From Nepenthes gracilis (taxonomy: Eukaryota > Streptophyta > Magnoliopsida > Caryophyllales > Nepenthaceae), in assembly GCA_033239525.1 (NCBI GenBank), contig BSYO01000003.1, forward strand, positions 8,612,001-8,676,000: a DNA stretch of 64,000 nt. Reading direction: 5' to 3'. The notes below the pieces were generated by a model that did no database searches, was not told where the DNA came from, and worked only from the letters and a program-made list of their open reading frames with translations. Below are positions 45,600-58,944 of the stretch, in pieces. The position numbers and the translations under genes were made by a program. Numbering within the stretch: position 1 is the stretch's first letter; each line of letters starts with the position of its first letter.

Positions 45600-48500
45600 G
45601 AAAAAACTAACACCTGACTAAAATTTTAATCCATGTGTAGAAATTAACTAAACTATTACTCCAACGAAAATTCAAAATTTTTAAACTATAAAATTTTAAA
45701 AATTATATTTCTATACAAACAATAATAATTTTTTGTTTTGGAGAATAATTTTACATAAATAATGTTTTCTTTTTTTACATTTTTAGGTGCTATTATTTAT
45801 AAATTTTAATATAAATATATTTTTTAAAAATAAAAATAACGGCAAGTGATGCCATGATTTTTAACCCAAGTAACAATTTTGACCTCTTTTTTTCAAATTT
45901 CAATTTTGATACAATATGAGGAAATTAAAATTAAGTATAAAATTTTAATTTTAATTTTTAAAATTTAATTTATATGATAGCTTAGTATGGTTTCCAAATA
46001 GTTAAACATAAGGGATGCATCATGATATGGATAATTACAACTTGTGATCTTCATTTATTTTCTTAATTTAGATGGATTTTCTGTATCATACTTCTTTAAA
46101 ATGGAGTTCTATAAAAAGATTACAATATAGAAGAAACAAAGTATACAAGATAAGTTTGATGAGAGCATTTGCGAGCTGATTAGTAGACGAGACATGGGCC
46201 ATCTAAAGAGCATCACTTTGAACTTGTTCGCCGATGAAGTGATAGTCTAAAGTCATATGTTTCATACTGAAGCAAAAAATTAGGTTAAAGTATAAATTTC
46301 TCGCACCAATACCATTGAGTAGGCCACCGATTGCTTTAAAAGAGGACAACTAATTTTAGTAAGAAAAACTAACACCTGACTAAAATTTTAATCCATGTGT
46401 AGAAATTAACTAAACTATTACTCCAACGAAAATTCAAAATTTTTAAACTATAAAATTTTAAAAATTATATTTCTATACAAACAATAATAATTTTTGTTTT
46501 AGAGAATAATTTTACATAATAATGTTTTCTTTTTTACATTTTTAGGTGCTATTATTTATAAATTTTAATATAAATATATTTTAAAAAAAATAAAAATAAC
46601 GGCAGGTGATGCCATGATTTTTAACCCAAGTAACAATTTTGACCTCCTTTTTTAAAATTTCAATTTTGATACAATATGAGGAAATTAAAATTAAGTATAA
46701 AATTTTAATTTTAATTTTTAAAATTTAATTTATATGATAGCTTAGTATGGTTTCCAAATAGTTAAACATAAGGGATGCATCATGATATGGATAATTACAA
46801 CTTGTGATCTTCATTTATTTTCTTAATTTAGATGGATTTTCTGTATCATACTTCTTTAAAATGGAGTTCTATAAAAAGATTACAATATAGAAGAAACAAA
46901 GTATACAAGATAAGTTTGATGAGAGCATTTACGAGCTGATTAGTAGACGAGACACGGGCCATCTAAAGAGCATCACTTTGAACTTGTTCGCCGATGAAGT
47001 GATAGTCTAAAGTCATATGTTTCATACTGAAGCAAAAAATTAGGTTAAAGTATAAATTTCTCGCACCAATACCATTGAGTAGGCCACCGATTGCTTTAAA
47101 AGAGGACAACTAATTTTAGTAAGAATAGAGTAAATCCAAAGGATTTCAATTAAAGTAGTTGCAACATAATTGAATTGATCCAAGATTTTTGAGGGAGAAT
47201 TGGTGAGCAATGAATTGAACGAGATTTTACATGACTTCATTATTGTTATCTATAATAATAATGTCATTAATATAAATCAAAAGATAGATTATGGTACCTC
47301 TATTGTTGAGGACAAATAAAGATATATTTACATGAGAGTTTGTAAAGTAATATGTGATAAAAAAACTGGCGCAATGTATAATACCATGTTTGAGGTGCCC
47401 GTTTAAGCCCATAAATAACGTTGCCAAGTTTGCAAACATGATTAGATTGATCAACATTAATGAAACATTGGGGTTGAGTCATATATGCATTCTGAAAGAG
47501 AGTATCCTAGAGGAAGGCATTATTGATGTCAAGTTGGTAAAAATCAACCACGACTGATAAAAATATTAAGAATTATTTAAATGATTGTGGACTTCACAAT
47601 TGGACTGAAAGTTTTATAATAGTCAAATTTGAGACACCAATGAATATTTTTTTTTTAACAAGATAAGTCTTTCATATGTCAATTATTCTATTTGGTAAAT
47701 ACTTTATATGAAAAATATACTTACAACCAACCAAATTTTGTGTTGGATTTGAGGGAACTAGTTCTCATGTCCCATTCCAAACAAGAGCATCAGACCCATT
47801 AGACATCGCTTGAGGCAACCTGGTATCCGTGATGGTTTAAGTCATGGATGTTGGTTCAAAGTCATTAGATATAGGAAGCTGAGCAATTATGTTCAATTTA
47901 ATGCTTAGCTTATAAATATTATTTTTGGATCAAGTGAAAATAATTCGAAAATAGAGACTAAGAGATGGAAGAGGGCATAGTTGGTTCAGTTGGGGAGGTA
48001 TCCAATGGAGGCAGATGGAAGAGACAATGCTTTGCCATGCAGATCAGGCGAACTTAAAGAGCCACAGCATGGAGAAGGGGTGATGCGGCATTATGTATCG
48101 GTTTTGGTTAGGCATATGTTGAAGAGAGAGAGAAAGGTTGGAGTGTACGTGATTTATATACCAGGTGAGATGTTGGTATTCAGAAGAATCGATAGAAGGG
48201 GCATTAGTTGGAGATTGTTAGAGGAAGGGCAGTCTAGATTAGACTGAAGTGACAAGAATCAAAAAATAGACTCAATAAATTTGATATGACGCGGTGTATA
48301 GATATGAGGCGAGGTGGGTTTATCACATATATATATATATAAGTATTTCATGTAAAAATATAACTGAGAAAAACATAAGAAAAAGAACATGAATCAAGTT
48401 TATGAGGCAAATATGGCTAAAGTCATGGAAAATAAAGACATCCAAAACAGTAAAGTTTAGAGTAGTTTGAAGGACCAGTAAAATCTTTGAAGTGTGAGGC

Positions 48501-51235
48501 TGGGTAGAGAGTTGGTGGAGATAGACAATAGTGGTGATGTGATAGGACCAATAAATTGGTGGCATGGATGCACCACGGAGAGGAGATACACCAATTTCAG
48601 TGTTATAATGATGATGACATTTAGACTATAGATTATGTTATAGGAGGTGAGGAGGCGAAGTGCGACGATGAATACTTTTTGTAGCTAAAAGGAAAAAGAG
48701 AGTTTAATATTCCCGCATTAATGAAAGAAAGAGTTTGATATTTCCGCATTAATGAAAGAAAGAGTTTGATATTTTTTTATTATTGTAATGAAGTACGATA
48801 ATTTTTTTGCTAAAAAAGTTCTCAATAAGTGGTGTAAATTAAACAAATACATCATCAACATGGAATTTTTGTTTTAATGGGCAAAAACCATATGTTTTGT
48901 AAAACGATAAACAATTACAATATAATATTTAAAATTATTAATTGAGTGAATGAGAGAAATCTATACATTAGAGAAAATAATTTCTAGAGAGGAGAAATTG
49001 ACAATGGAAGAAGTTAAAAAAGATAACTTGTGATATCTATTGCACTAGCATGAATTATAATTGAAATTTAAATTTAAAGGTGTTGACATGTCTATATAAG
49101 AAATAATACATCTGTAGATAAAAGACGATGAGTACCCTACTATATGATGCCACTCTGATAATATGGTTTGACACTTGAGAAAGCCACTAATAAAGAAGAC
49201 TTGACAGAAAAAATCGGCTGCTCATACATACCATCCTTCATTCGACCCCACAAAAAAATTGTCTCGTATTGAGATCCTTTATAAAAAACAAAGTTAGCAA
49301 AAATTCAATTGAGATATTATTAGATAGACAAAATAAAGAAATAAGATTCTTTTTTATGGTGGGTATAAAAAGAACATTGTTCAGAGAAAATATGTATGAG
49401 GCTGTGTAAAGAGATGTTAAACTAGTATAATTTATAAAGAGACTCATACCATCATCAATTACAATGTCATTAAAACCATCATAAGAAGTGTGAATGGAAA
49501 GATTACTTTGGTCGATAATAACATGGAGAAAAGCTCCACTTTTTGGAAGCCAGATGGGACTATTAGATATGCTTATAGTTACAAGATTGGCTCGTAATTG
49601 CTATGGTATCAGAGAGTAAGGTTGCTATTATGGAATTTGATGCAAAGGTGGAGGTGGTTGAAAAGTTTGATACATGTGACAAAATATAGAGCACTGTGTG
49701 ACAATGTGGTCTTGAACATAACATCACTTACAACGACCTAGATAAGGTCGAGATGAGAAGCAATCACCCTGGGCTATGGTGCTATTGGATCTTGAGATTG
49801 GAACATAGTGGTGCTCACTTCTATGACTATAGTGTCTCAGATTGGATTGTAGATTTGTTAGATTTATAACGATGAGAAGTAGAGAAAAGGTGGAATGATG
49901 GAGACACAACAAGAGTTTCTTATTGATTAACTTATCATGTCATTCATCAAATAAAATAAACTTGTATCATCATCAAAGCCATCAAAGATTTTTTCAACGA
50001 GATCCTCACGATCCACAAGTTTGCCTAAGACGACAAGTTCATTTGTACGGGTTTTAATAAATTGCATATAGTCACAAATTATCTAGGTACATTTGTGGCT
50101 TGCTTGATTTGCTCACTGTTCTACTTAATGTGTCCATGAGAGAGCTTGGAGTAGGTATTAGCAAGAACATACCCGTGTCATAGTAAATATGTGTTTAGAA
50201 ATGAGAGGGATGACAAATGTGTTTAAAGAGCCAACAGGAGTAACAAAAATCAATTTGTCTTGGCGTAACCATATTTAGTATTTTGGATTGGGGGTTGTAA
50301 TACTATTTGTAGTGATTGTAGTTGGAGGTGTAGGATGAGAACTATCAGTAAACTTATAAAGATCGTAACCAATTAGAATCGTTTCTATTTAAAATTTTCA
50401 AGAGAGATAATTGTTGGAGATGAGTCTGCTTGAATTGTTAATACAGATAAAGTAAGCGATTTATTAGATTGCAACATTAAATAGAATAGAACATACTAAG
50501 AACGCATTATTTATTTAAACATGATTGGATAGCTACTTTATTTACTCTTGAGTCAAATTCTATTGAAATAGACGAAATGATCCTTTCTATCTTAGAATTT
50601 GATATGATAGTTACTTTTCTAACTATGTATTCATAATCTACACCTTTTGCAAGTAAAAAATTCTGTAATACTAAGATTAGTAAATTTTATTACCTTAAGT
50701 TAAGACTGCTTATCTTGCAAAAGAATATAAAATGACTGACTCAAAAGATTTGTAGCTAGGAAAACCAAAGCTTCTATGGATGGATTCCAATAATCCCCTA
50801 TTTTATTTAGTTTAAGAAGGTTATAGCACTTGCTTGACCAACACATTGAAAATAGCAAGTTGATTATTGTCATTGGCCATAGTTGGTACTTCAATTGTGG
50901 TGAAGTCGTAGAGAAGATGGTGGGTTTGTTGTACAAAGTGTTACAATTCCAAGAACAAGCCAATAATACCATAAACATAATAATAGAATAGAAGAGTTTT
51001 AATACACTTTTCATGTATAATAAGATAAATACATAGGCTATATTTATAATTCTATTTTAGCAGATAAAATATTAATAATAAAAAACTAAAAATTTGATAA
51101 TTAAATAAGTATACATATTATAATCCTTGAATAACTAAACATAGGAGATATAGCCAAATATAAGAAATATACAATGATATAAATATTTATAATTTGTAAT
51201 CTTTATTTATTTTTTTAATTAGATGAATTTCATCT

Positions 51236-51240
<5 letters not shown>
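45600..51240 (-). mobile_element. Decayed Ty1/copia element on the minus strand
   Basis: Reading the minus strand from high coordinates: gag-like sequence near 50000; protease-distal block at 49447-49238 (NNVLFIPTIKKNLISLFCLS, IEFLLTLFFIKDLNTRQ); RT at 47457-47227 (YLLIYINDIIIIDNN, the YVDD block with the first Asp changed to Asn; KLGNVIYGLKRAPQTWYYTL just before); RNase H-proximal part at 47240-47040 and, duplicated, near 46360-46280. Related sequence at about 45890-46100 and 51100-51240 (CTAAACATA(G)GG(A)GAT, TTTATTTATTTTCTTAATT(T)AGATG) probably marks the LTRs. Their exact ends are not resolved. Confidence 0.7.
45603..47125. repeat. 0.76 kb direct tandem duplication
   Basis: Copy 1 (45603-46363) and copy 2 (46364-47125) are nearly identical: CACCTGACTAAAATTTTAAT at 45611 and 46373, AGGCCACCGATTGC at 46321 and 47081. 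The offset drifts only from 762 to 760 and few substitutions are seen (for example GCGAGCTG/ACGAGCTG, ACATGG/ACACGG). The unit spans part of a copia 3' end. The junction shows short A-rich homology (AAGAAAAACTA versus AAAAAACTA). Confidence 0.93.

Positions 51241-51266
<26 letters not shown>
51236..51266. repeat. (AT)n microsatellite
   Basis: An uninterrupted run of about 15 AT units. A TAAAA pentamer repeat follows at 51491-51531. Confidence 0.9.
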
Positions 51267-51270
51267 TACA

Positions 51271-52395
51271 TCAATTTAATAGAAAAATATCTCTTAGCAC
51301 GATTACTCTTCATAATAAGTCAGCAAATTTAATAAACAAAACGAAGACCGACTTTGATTATTTGAAGGTCAATAAGTCTAATGTTGGATGACACTTTACA
51401 TATTTTAAGACTAATTTGAGTAGTTGGTGGTATGTACTTATCAATCTAGTGATATAAATAATATAGTCATTTCTCTATTCCAACCCAATTTAAAATAAAA
51501 TAAATAAAATAAAATAAAATAAAATAAAATCTCGTCCCGTCCCATCAAAAAATCTTTCGTATCAGCAGCCTCATAAATACGAACTGTGAGCGATTAAACT
51601 GCCTAAAATCAGCAGCGTCTCTTGAAGCTGCGTGCAATCTCGTGGGACCGAGAAAATATCTTTTAAAAATAAAAATAATAATTTATTTATATGTAATAAA
51701 AAATTATTTAAATATTTTTCTAAAATTAATAAAAAAAATTCGATAAAATATTTATAAATAATAAATGCGTTGCCGTGGCTCTTGGCGCTGCTGGAGAGGC
51801 GCACAGGTACTTCTCCGAAAATATCAGTCCATCCGGACAACCCAATCAATGAGCGCGTCAGAATCACGCTCCAAGATTCGCACCCCCCAGCTGTTTTCGG
51901 TGCCCGCCCTCGTGATTCCTCACCCCCCAGAACCGGTATATTCGCATAAAAGAGAATATTTTGGTATTATAAAAAAATAATATAAATATAAATATATATT
52001 TATTTATATTAGAATTATTATAAATAAATATAAATTTTATTTTAATTCACTTTTTGTATTTTTTTCTCTTTTTTATATTAAATTAATAGTTTTAATAATT
52101 TTATATAAATAAGTGTATAAATAAATGTATATAATATTATTTTTAACATTATTTTTAAATAGTAATTTTTTAATAAAAATAATAAATTATTTTGACATAA
52201 TAATTTATTTTAAATTAGAAAAACAAATGCCCATCATTCCAAGTTTGGCATACCGCAATTAGTCAATTTCATAATGAAATAATTTTAAACATTTATTAAT
52301 ATCTTTACAATATTTTCAAATAATAGCATATTAATATATTTATTGTTGTGTTTTTAAATCTAAATTATTAAATAAATTAAGTAGTCACTAAATCT
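51271..52395. other. Intergenic, no gene seen
   Basis: AT-rich, with one GC-richer island at 51765-51945 containing only a short frame of no known family. Nothing supportable. Confidence 0.5.
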
Positions 52396-52399
52396 TTTT

Positions 52400-53090
52400 G
52401 ATAAGTCAAATTAAAGCGAGTTTGATTTTTATTATCTTAAATTTGGATCCTATATATCAGAATTAACGAACGAGATGTTAAAGAATGGTCAGGACTCACT
52501 TTTTAATATATTCTCCGATATTCAAATCAGAATCTTTCTTTATAGAGTAGAAAGATAGGAGTGAAGAGTATGCATTGATGTATGTAACTATGGGATTGAG
52601 TATTGATAGAGGATTAGATTTCAATAAATATACTCAGTCAAGGAGCGGCTTAGAGATAGAGCCCCTTCCATTCATACCCCTAGCAGCTTGAGGTTATCTT
52701 TCACATGTTAGGCCCAATTGCCTTTGTTTCCTTTTGAGGTCTCCTTTGGCCGCAAGGATGTTGCAAGGCTTCATTGGGGGAGAGAAGGTCAGGAATCCCC
52801 CATTGAGACGTCGCCCCCCTTTTTTAGCTGCCCCTCTCTTTTTATTTAAGATGGAGAGAGGACATTTTTTTGTAGAGAGGGTGCTAGCTAGCTATCTATA
52901 AGATTTATTTATTCGATCATGCAAGTTTGCTTACTGAATTAAGATTGTTGTGAGGGTATCCCTGAGTTATGTTTGCAGACTTGTCCAAAGGGTGACCCTC
53001 GCGGCCCACTGGGCTGCTACCTCTGCAGTGGTCTTCATTGTGTGCCAAATCCTGAGCCGGTCAATGGACCGCCTGACCAATCATTTATAT
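52400..53090 (-). repeat. Probable gypsy LTR remnant
   Basis: Contains TTCTCCGATATTCAAATCAGAATC near 52510, the minus-strand version of the 'ATCGGAGxA' U5 block seen in other LTRs of the window, then a GC-richer part with CCTTTTGAGGTCTCCTTTGG and pyrimidine tracts. The ends are not resolved and there is no target duplication. Confidence 0.3.
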
Positions 53091-54686
53091 ATTATTATAC
53101 AATTTTATTAATGTAAATAAATAAATAAATAAAATATTAGATTACTTAAAAATATTTATAAAATATCTAAATGATACCTTTCTAATATTAACACTAATGG
53201 CATGTTTAGTTAGTGGGAATAAAAATTATATTTCTATTTTATTACCAATTAAATATTTAAAACTATATTTGATTCTTTTTTTACATGAAATAATAATTTT
53301 TTATAAAATAAATATTTCTCTAACTCAATGGATAAAAAATACTAATGCTTTTTAGGTATATTTTATTCTTTGTACGTGATAAATAACTATTTTTGTAATT
53401 ATTATCGTTTTATCCCTTATCATTTTATCTTTTGTTCGAAACCCTGATTGCTTCTTCCTTCATCTTTCATCTCTCAACCGTTCGTCACTCTTTTCTTTTC
53501 CAATTTAATGCTATCCGAATTCGAGACCACCATCCTCATGCAAAAATTTCTCCTGGACAACGACGAGTCCAATCACAAAGACACGTTCGATTCAGACTGC
53601 GGCCCATACTCCTCTAACTAGTTCCGAGTATATGAGTTTAAGGTCTGTTGTTACACTTGTAGTTGCAACCATAACTGAACCAACTTTCCATTGGCCCACC
53701 GCGGCCAAAAGGTCAGTTAGCAGGACCTGTTGAAATACCACTATTTGAATACTGTGTGTCCGAAGTATTACTAAGGTAGTTGTAGTAGGGAAGGCTATTA
53801 CAAATTCTCATATAGAGTGTTTGAATATTAGCTCAACCTGGCACAATACTGTACAAAGGTATGTAAATATTGAAAGAATTGTAAGTGAAAGATTTATTTC
53901 TTTGTATACTCTCCTCATGAGTTGAGAATTTTGCCTTTATAGTAAAAAGGTTTTGAAAGTTGTGGGGTAGAAAATAAGTATTAGAATTTTACTATGTATA
54001 ATATTAGTAGCCATTATTGTAGGCATTATTCATACTTTTTGGCCTATAAAATTTTTTTTTAAATGAGGGTAAAATAGTCATTAATATAAATTCTTACCAT
54101 ATTTTTTATATTATTATTATATACCAAATATTAAAATATTAATTTTTAATTTATTCATAATTATTCTAAATAAGTAATCAAATATAAAAATAAAAATTTT
54201 TAACTTTATTTTTATTTTATTTTTTAAAAATAATTATTCTATTATTATATTATTTTATTCAAATAACTAAATATGACGTAAGCGTATAACAACTTGCTTC
54301 ACCAAGTACCTTTTTTTGAGTGTTAATTATCGATAATATGATAACTTTTTTTTTATTCTATGGTTATTATGATATTTGTAAAAGTATATATAATAAATAA
54401 GTAAAATATAATTTGTTATAGTTGATAAGTAATATGTATTATTACCAACCATACTTTATAAACAAATATTTTAATTTTTATTATTTGTTAATGATATAAA
54501 CATATAAATAAATTTTTTATTTTTATAATCTATCTTATTTACTTATTTATTCTCTCTCCCCATTTTGTGTATTTAATTTATCATCCTTTAATATAAATAC
54601 TGTATCTTTTTACTAATAATTTATATTACAAGTTATATAAAAATTATCAAAATAAATACTTAATAAAATACTTAAAGTTTAAAATA
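53091..54686. other. AT-rich intergenic DNA
   Basis: No gene. The GC-richer segment 53430-53760 has only short frames. Weak inverted ends resembling a MITE are discussed under rejected items. Confidence 0.5.
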
Positions 54687-54691
54687 TAGTG

Positions 54692-56264
54692 TGATGGGTC
54701 TAGCAGCCATAGACCTGACAGGCAAAGCCCCACAGCAGGCCCATAACTCAACTTTAACTCAACAAAATTTTTTTTAAAGTGAAATATTGCACATTACCTA
54801 AGAAAAAAGAGTGAATCTACGAATCACACTATAAATTCAGGCACCCTTAAACTTGAGAAGACAAGCTCCAAATGGCTTGATATTTCCAGAAATAAGGCCT
54901 ACTCTCCATTCAGGAGCATTTTATCCCAAAGTCATGAGTCATTCGTCATAGAGCCAAGAATCAACCTTTCGTCCTGGAGTCAGGAGTTGCCCTCTTCTAG
55001 GAGGCTTACCCTCCATCCAAGAGATATTTGTCCCGAAGCTTTTGAGCCCTCCATCCCTAAGCCAGGAGCATTCTATCCTAGAGTCATAAGTCCTACATCT
55101 CTGAGCTAAGAGCTCTTTGTCTGGAAGTTAGGAGTTCTCCGTCTTGAAACCAAGTGCACTCTGTCCTAGAGCATAGAGCCTTTCATCCCGGAGCTAAGAG
55201 CACTACGTCTTGGAGTCACGAGTCCTCCGTCTCGGGGCCAAGAGTCATCCGTCTGGGAGTTAGGAGTCATTCGTCTTGAAACCAGGAGAAATCCGTCTTG
55301 GCGTCACCCGTCCTCCGTCCTGGACCCAGGAGTTTCCTTCATTCTAGGAGGCCTACCCTTCATCCAAGAGCTCTTCGTCTCGGAGCCAAGAGCTACCCTC
55401 TTTCTAGGAGGCTTACCCTCCATTTAGGAGTCCCCCGTCCCGGAGCCAAGAGCTTTCTATCCAAGAGTTAGGAGCCCTCCGTCTCGGACCTAGGAATCCT
55501 CCATCCCAGAGCCAAAAGTCAGCCCTCCGTCCAGGAGTCAGGAACATTCCATCCCAGAGTCACAAGTCCTCTGTCTTGAAGCCAACCCTTTGTCTCGGAG
55601 CCAAGAACCATCTGTCCAAGAGCCCTCTGTCCATGAGCCAGGCTTCTATCCCGAAGTGAGGAGCCCACTTTCCAAGAGCCAACCCTCTACTCAAGTAACC
55701 AGGATGTTAGCCTATCAGCACAGTTTTATCTTCCGCCTTTAAACCGCCCCTTGTCAGGTGCACACCTAAAACGCCCCCTTATTGGTGCACCTCTAAGACA
55801 CCCCATGCGGAGCACACTTCTAAGTCGTCCCTCTACCAGACACACCTTTAATACGTCTATTTGTCGGGCACACCTTCAAACTGTCCCTCAGCGGGCACAC
55901 CTTTAATTCATCATTTAACGGGTGCATATCTAAAACGCCCCTTAGCCAGGCATACTTCAAAGTCGTCTTTCAACTAACGCACTTCTAAAATCGCCATTAA
56001 TTGGCGCATCCAAACACTTAATACACCATTATATGCATCTATGCCATTTCTAATATCCTTTAGTATATTTCTATTTTTTGAAAAAGTTTTTTAATTTAAA
56101 TATCGGAGGATATATGTTAGGAGTAATTTTTACCTTCCTTTCATTTTCAGTTGTAGTGTACAAGATCCATTTTCAAAGCTACCGGACTTATTTCAGTTCG
56201 ACCTAACGAGAAAGATCAAGTAAATTTCTGACTCCAAGAATAACTCGGATTCAGGGACCCATTA
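54692..56264 (+). mobile_element. Solo LTR with two internal tandem arrays
   Basis: 1573 bp, starting TGATGGGTC and ending GACCCATTA, near-perfect inverted ends. The 5-bp duplication TAGTG flanks it (54687-54691 and 56265-56269). Inside, 54880-55700 is filled with degenerate units of the type GGAGCCAAGAGTCCTCCGTC at about 20-45 bp spacing, and 55735-56010 with about 30-35 bp units around GGGCACACCTTTAA and CGCCCCTTA. The U5-like block TTTTTTAATTTAAATATCGG (56085 onward) links it to the LTR at 8852. No primer site or coding region. Confidence 0.9.
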
Positions 56265-56269
56265 TAGTG

Positions 56270-57020
56270 TAATAATAATTTAATATATTTTATTTCTATA
56301 ATGTTATTACAAATTTATTACATTAAAAGCAAAAATTTTGTATTTTATCCCACTAATTTAATATATTTTATTTCTATAACCTGAGTTTAAAATTTTACCA
56401 AAATTAAAATTATATCAAGATATCAAAATATATTATATTTATTTTATAATTACAGTTATATATATATATATATATATATATTATTGAGATAAAATTTTTA
56501 CTATTAAAAAAAAAGCTTAAAATATACTCTGAATGTGGATCATCGAGACACAAAATGAAAGGAAAAAGGTGGAGGAGTCACCGATCTTATCTGCTAGTGG
56601 TAAATGATCAAAACGACAATCACGGTTGACGTATTGCCAGCTCACCAAAACGCAGCGACGACGAAGGAATCTCACACTGGAATATTCAACCCCAAAAAAG
56701 AAAAACAAAAAAAAAAAAGAAAAAACGCGACATAGAGATTCGTTTGTACGTGTACGCGACGGCCCGACTTTGATTCCCGTCGTCTCTCTCTCTGTGAGCC
56801 CTTGGATCTCGCTCTCTTTCTAGAATTATTTTCTTGGGTTTCAAGTTTATCCTCTCTCTATCGATTCTGATTCCAGGCCATTGTTCTTCATCAAAACATT
56901 TTCCCACACAGCCTCTCTGCCAACCTAATCCAAACCCATCATCCCCATCCCACCTCCCCGTCCCCTCCCTTCTCTCTCTTCCTTTAGAAAAAAGGTGAAG
57001 TTTCTGTTGTTTTTTAAGGC
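56270..57020 (+). promoter_or_regulatory. Promoter and leader of the HHO gene
   Basis: About 750 bp between the solo LTR and the HHO ATG: an AT-rich first part with an (AT)n run (56458-56480), then from 56760 a CT-rich leader (CGTCGTCTCTCTCTCTGTG) typical of plant 5' UTRs. No clear TATA box was identified. Confidence 0.45.
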
Positions 57021-58718
57021 ATGGCGGATTACAGGGAGAATATGAAAAAATGTCAGGAATATATATCAGCTTTAGAGGAAGAGCGGCGTAAGATTCTCGT
57101 GTTTCAGCGTGAGCTTCCTCTTTGTCTAGAACTTGTTACTCAAGGTGCGGTGCTCAAACCCCATTTAATTTGCTTTTTATATATATTTTTTTTTGTGGGG
57201 GTGTGTGCTGTAATGGTGAAATGGGTATTTTTGGCAGCTCTGGTGGCATGTAAGCAGCAATTGCCCGCTGTGACTACCGTGTGTCTGAATGAGCAATCTG
57301 AGTGTTCAGAGCAAACAACTAGCGATGGGCCAATTTTAGAAGAATTTATTCCTATTAAGAGGAGTTCTTTAACAGATGAGGATGATGAGCTTGAATCGCA
57401 CAAACCCAAAATTGCCAAAACTCAAAACAATGATAAATCTGGGAAGAAATCAGATTGGCTTAGATCTGTTCAGCTTTGGAACCAACCCCCAGATCCACCC
57501 TCTAAAGAGGTTGGTACTCCGTCACCAAAATAAATAGAACACAATGGCGATTTGTCAATTTTAGATTACTGGATGTAATGGGTTTCGGTTGATTTGATTG
57601 AATTTGGATGAATTTTGGCCTGCAGGATACTCAGCCGAAGAAGGTGTCAGTAGTGGAGGTCAAGAAAACTGGAGGTGCATTTCACCCCTTCCAGAAAGAA
57701 ACAAATGATGTGAACAAAGCCACCTCCGCAGCGGCTGCAGCTCCCGTAGCCTCCGCGTGTTCCACCGTGGAGATAGCGGTTGCTAGAGCAGGTGACAGTG
57801 GTGGCAGCAAGAAGGAAGAGAAGGATGGACAGTCTCAGAGGAAGGCAAGGCGGTGCTGGTCACCGGAGTTGCATAAGCGGTTCTTGAATGCTCTGCAACA
57901 CCTGGGTGGATCCCATGGTTAGTAAATCCCTTGAAATTGAAGCCAAATTAATTACGGTTCGATGCTGAAATTTAAGGTTTGTTTTGTCGATTTGTGTTCC
58001 AGTTGCAACGCCAAAACAAATCAGGGAGCATATGAAGGTAGATGGGCTTACCAATGATGAAGTGAAAAGTCATTTGCAGGTTTTCATCTTCTGAATTTAG
58101 GTTTTCATCTTCTCAATTTGCTATTTTGAATTTTATACTGTTCTTTTACTGTTGCAATAACAACTTCAACCATCAAAGGTTTTTTTTTTTTTGTGAGAAA
58201 AAATGAGGCGTGTTAGGGATGCTTCTGATCCACTCTTTAAATATCTTTGATGGGCTGATCAATCTACAATCACACTAAATTGAACAATGGATGAATCGGA
58301 TTTTCTTCAATCTTTCTATGTTTATTTGTCTCACTTCTATATCTTTTTTCCAACTACTTTGCAGAAATATCGACTACACACAAGAAGACCAACTCCAGCA
58401 AAGCATAGCAATGACAATACTTCACAGACTCCTCAGTTCGTTGTTGTGGGAGGTATTTGGGTACCTCCTCCGTCAGACTACTCTGCAGCGGCCGCCGGGA
58501 CAACCAACCTAGGGGAAGCTTCCCTGGCAGCCGCACCTGCCAGAATCTACGCACCAGTAGCGGCACCGCCGCCGCCTCCTCAGGAGTGGCAACAACAAAA
58601 GCAGTTGAACCAGTCAAATTGTGAACAAAGGGGCAGCCAGAGCGATGGCGGTGTACAGTCTAACTCCCCAGCCTCATCTTCCTCCACCCACGGATCTATG
58701 GCTTCCCCTGCTCCTTAG
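57021..58718 (+). CDS. HHO/NIGT1-type GARP (G2-like) transcription factor
   Basis: Five exons: 57021-57144, 57238-57509, 57626-57917, 58003-58079 and 58365-58718, all with GT-AG introns and phases that join into 372 residues. The N-terminal part (about 3-50, [20 protein letters not shown], then [12 protein letters not shown]) is the conserved helical domain of HRS1/HHO proteins. The G2-like Myb domain spans about 204-262: [47 protein letters not shown], with the SHLQKYR signature spanning the last intron. The tail is rich in Ala, Pro, Gln and Ser. Arabidopsis relatives (HRS1, HHO1-6) are nuclear repressors that link nitrate and phosphate supply to gene expression and root growth. Start chosen because MADYREN is the family-like beginning. 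Which HHO subgroup is unclear. LTRs lie on both sides. Confidence 0.92.
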
Positions 58719-58944
58719 TTGAGAGCTTTTTGAAGAAATTTATTTAGATGATGAACAGTTTTGGTTTCTCTTTTTACTGCATGACCTATTTAACTTTTAT
58801 CATGACTATTGAGAGCCAGTTAGACGGATTATGATGCCATTAAATCCTAAAATTGAACCATTTTATTTGTTTATATGATTAACAACTAGTAAAAAAATAT
58901 GATATTAAACTTTAAATATGTACCAATTATGAATTTATAGGAAT

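Noticed and set aside
53207..54283. Possible Tourist-like MITE (GGCATGTTTAGTTAGTGGGA at the left, ATATGACGTAAGCG at the right)
   Set aside because: The inverted ends match weakly and no clean TTA duplication could be placed; the interior looks composite.
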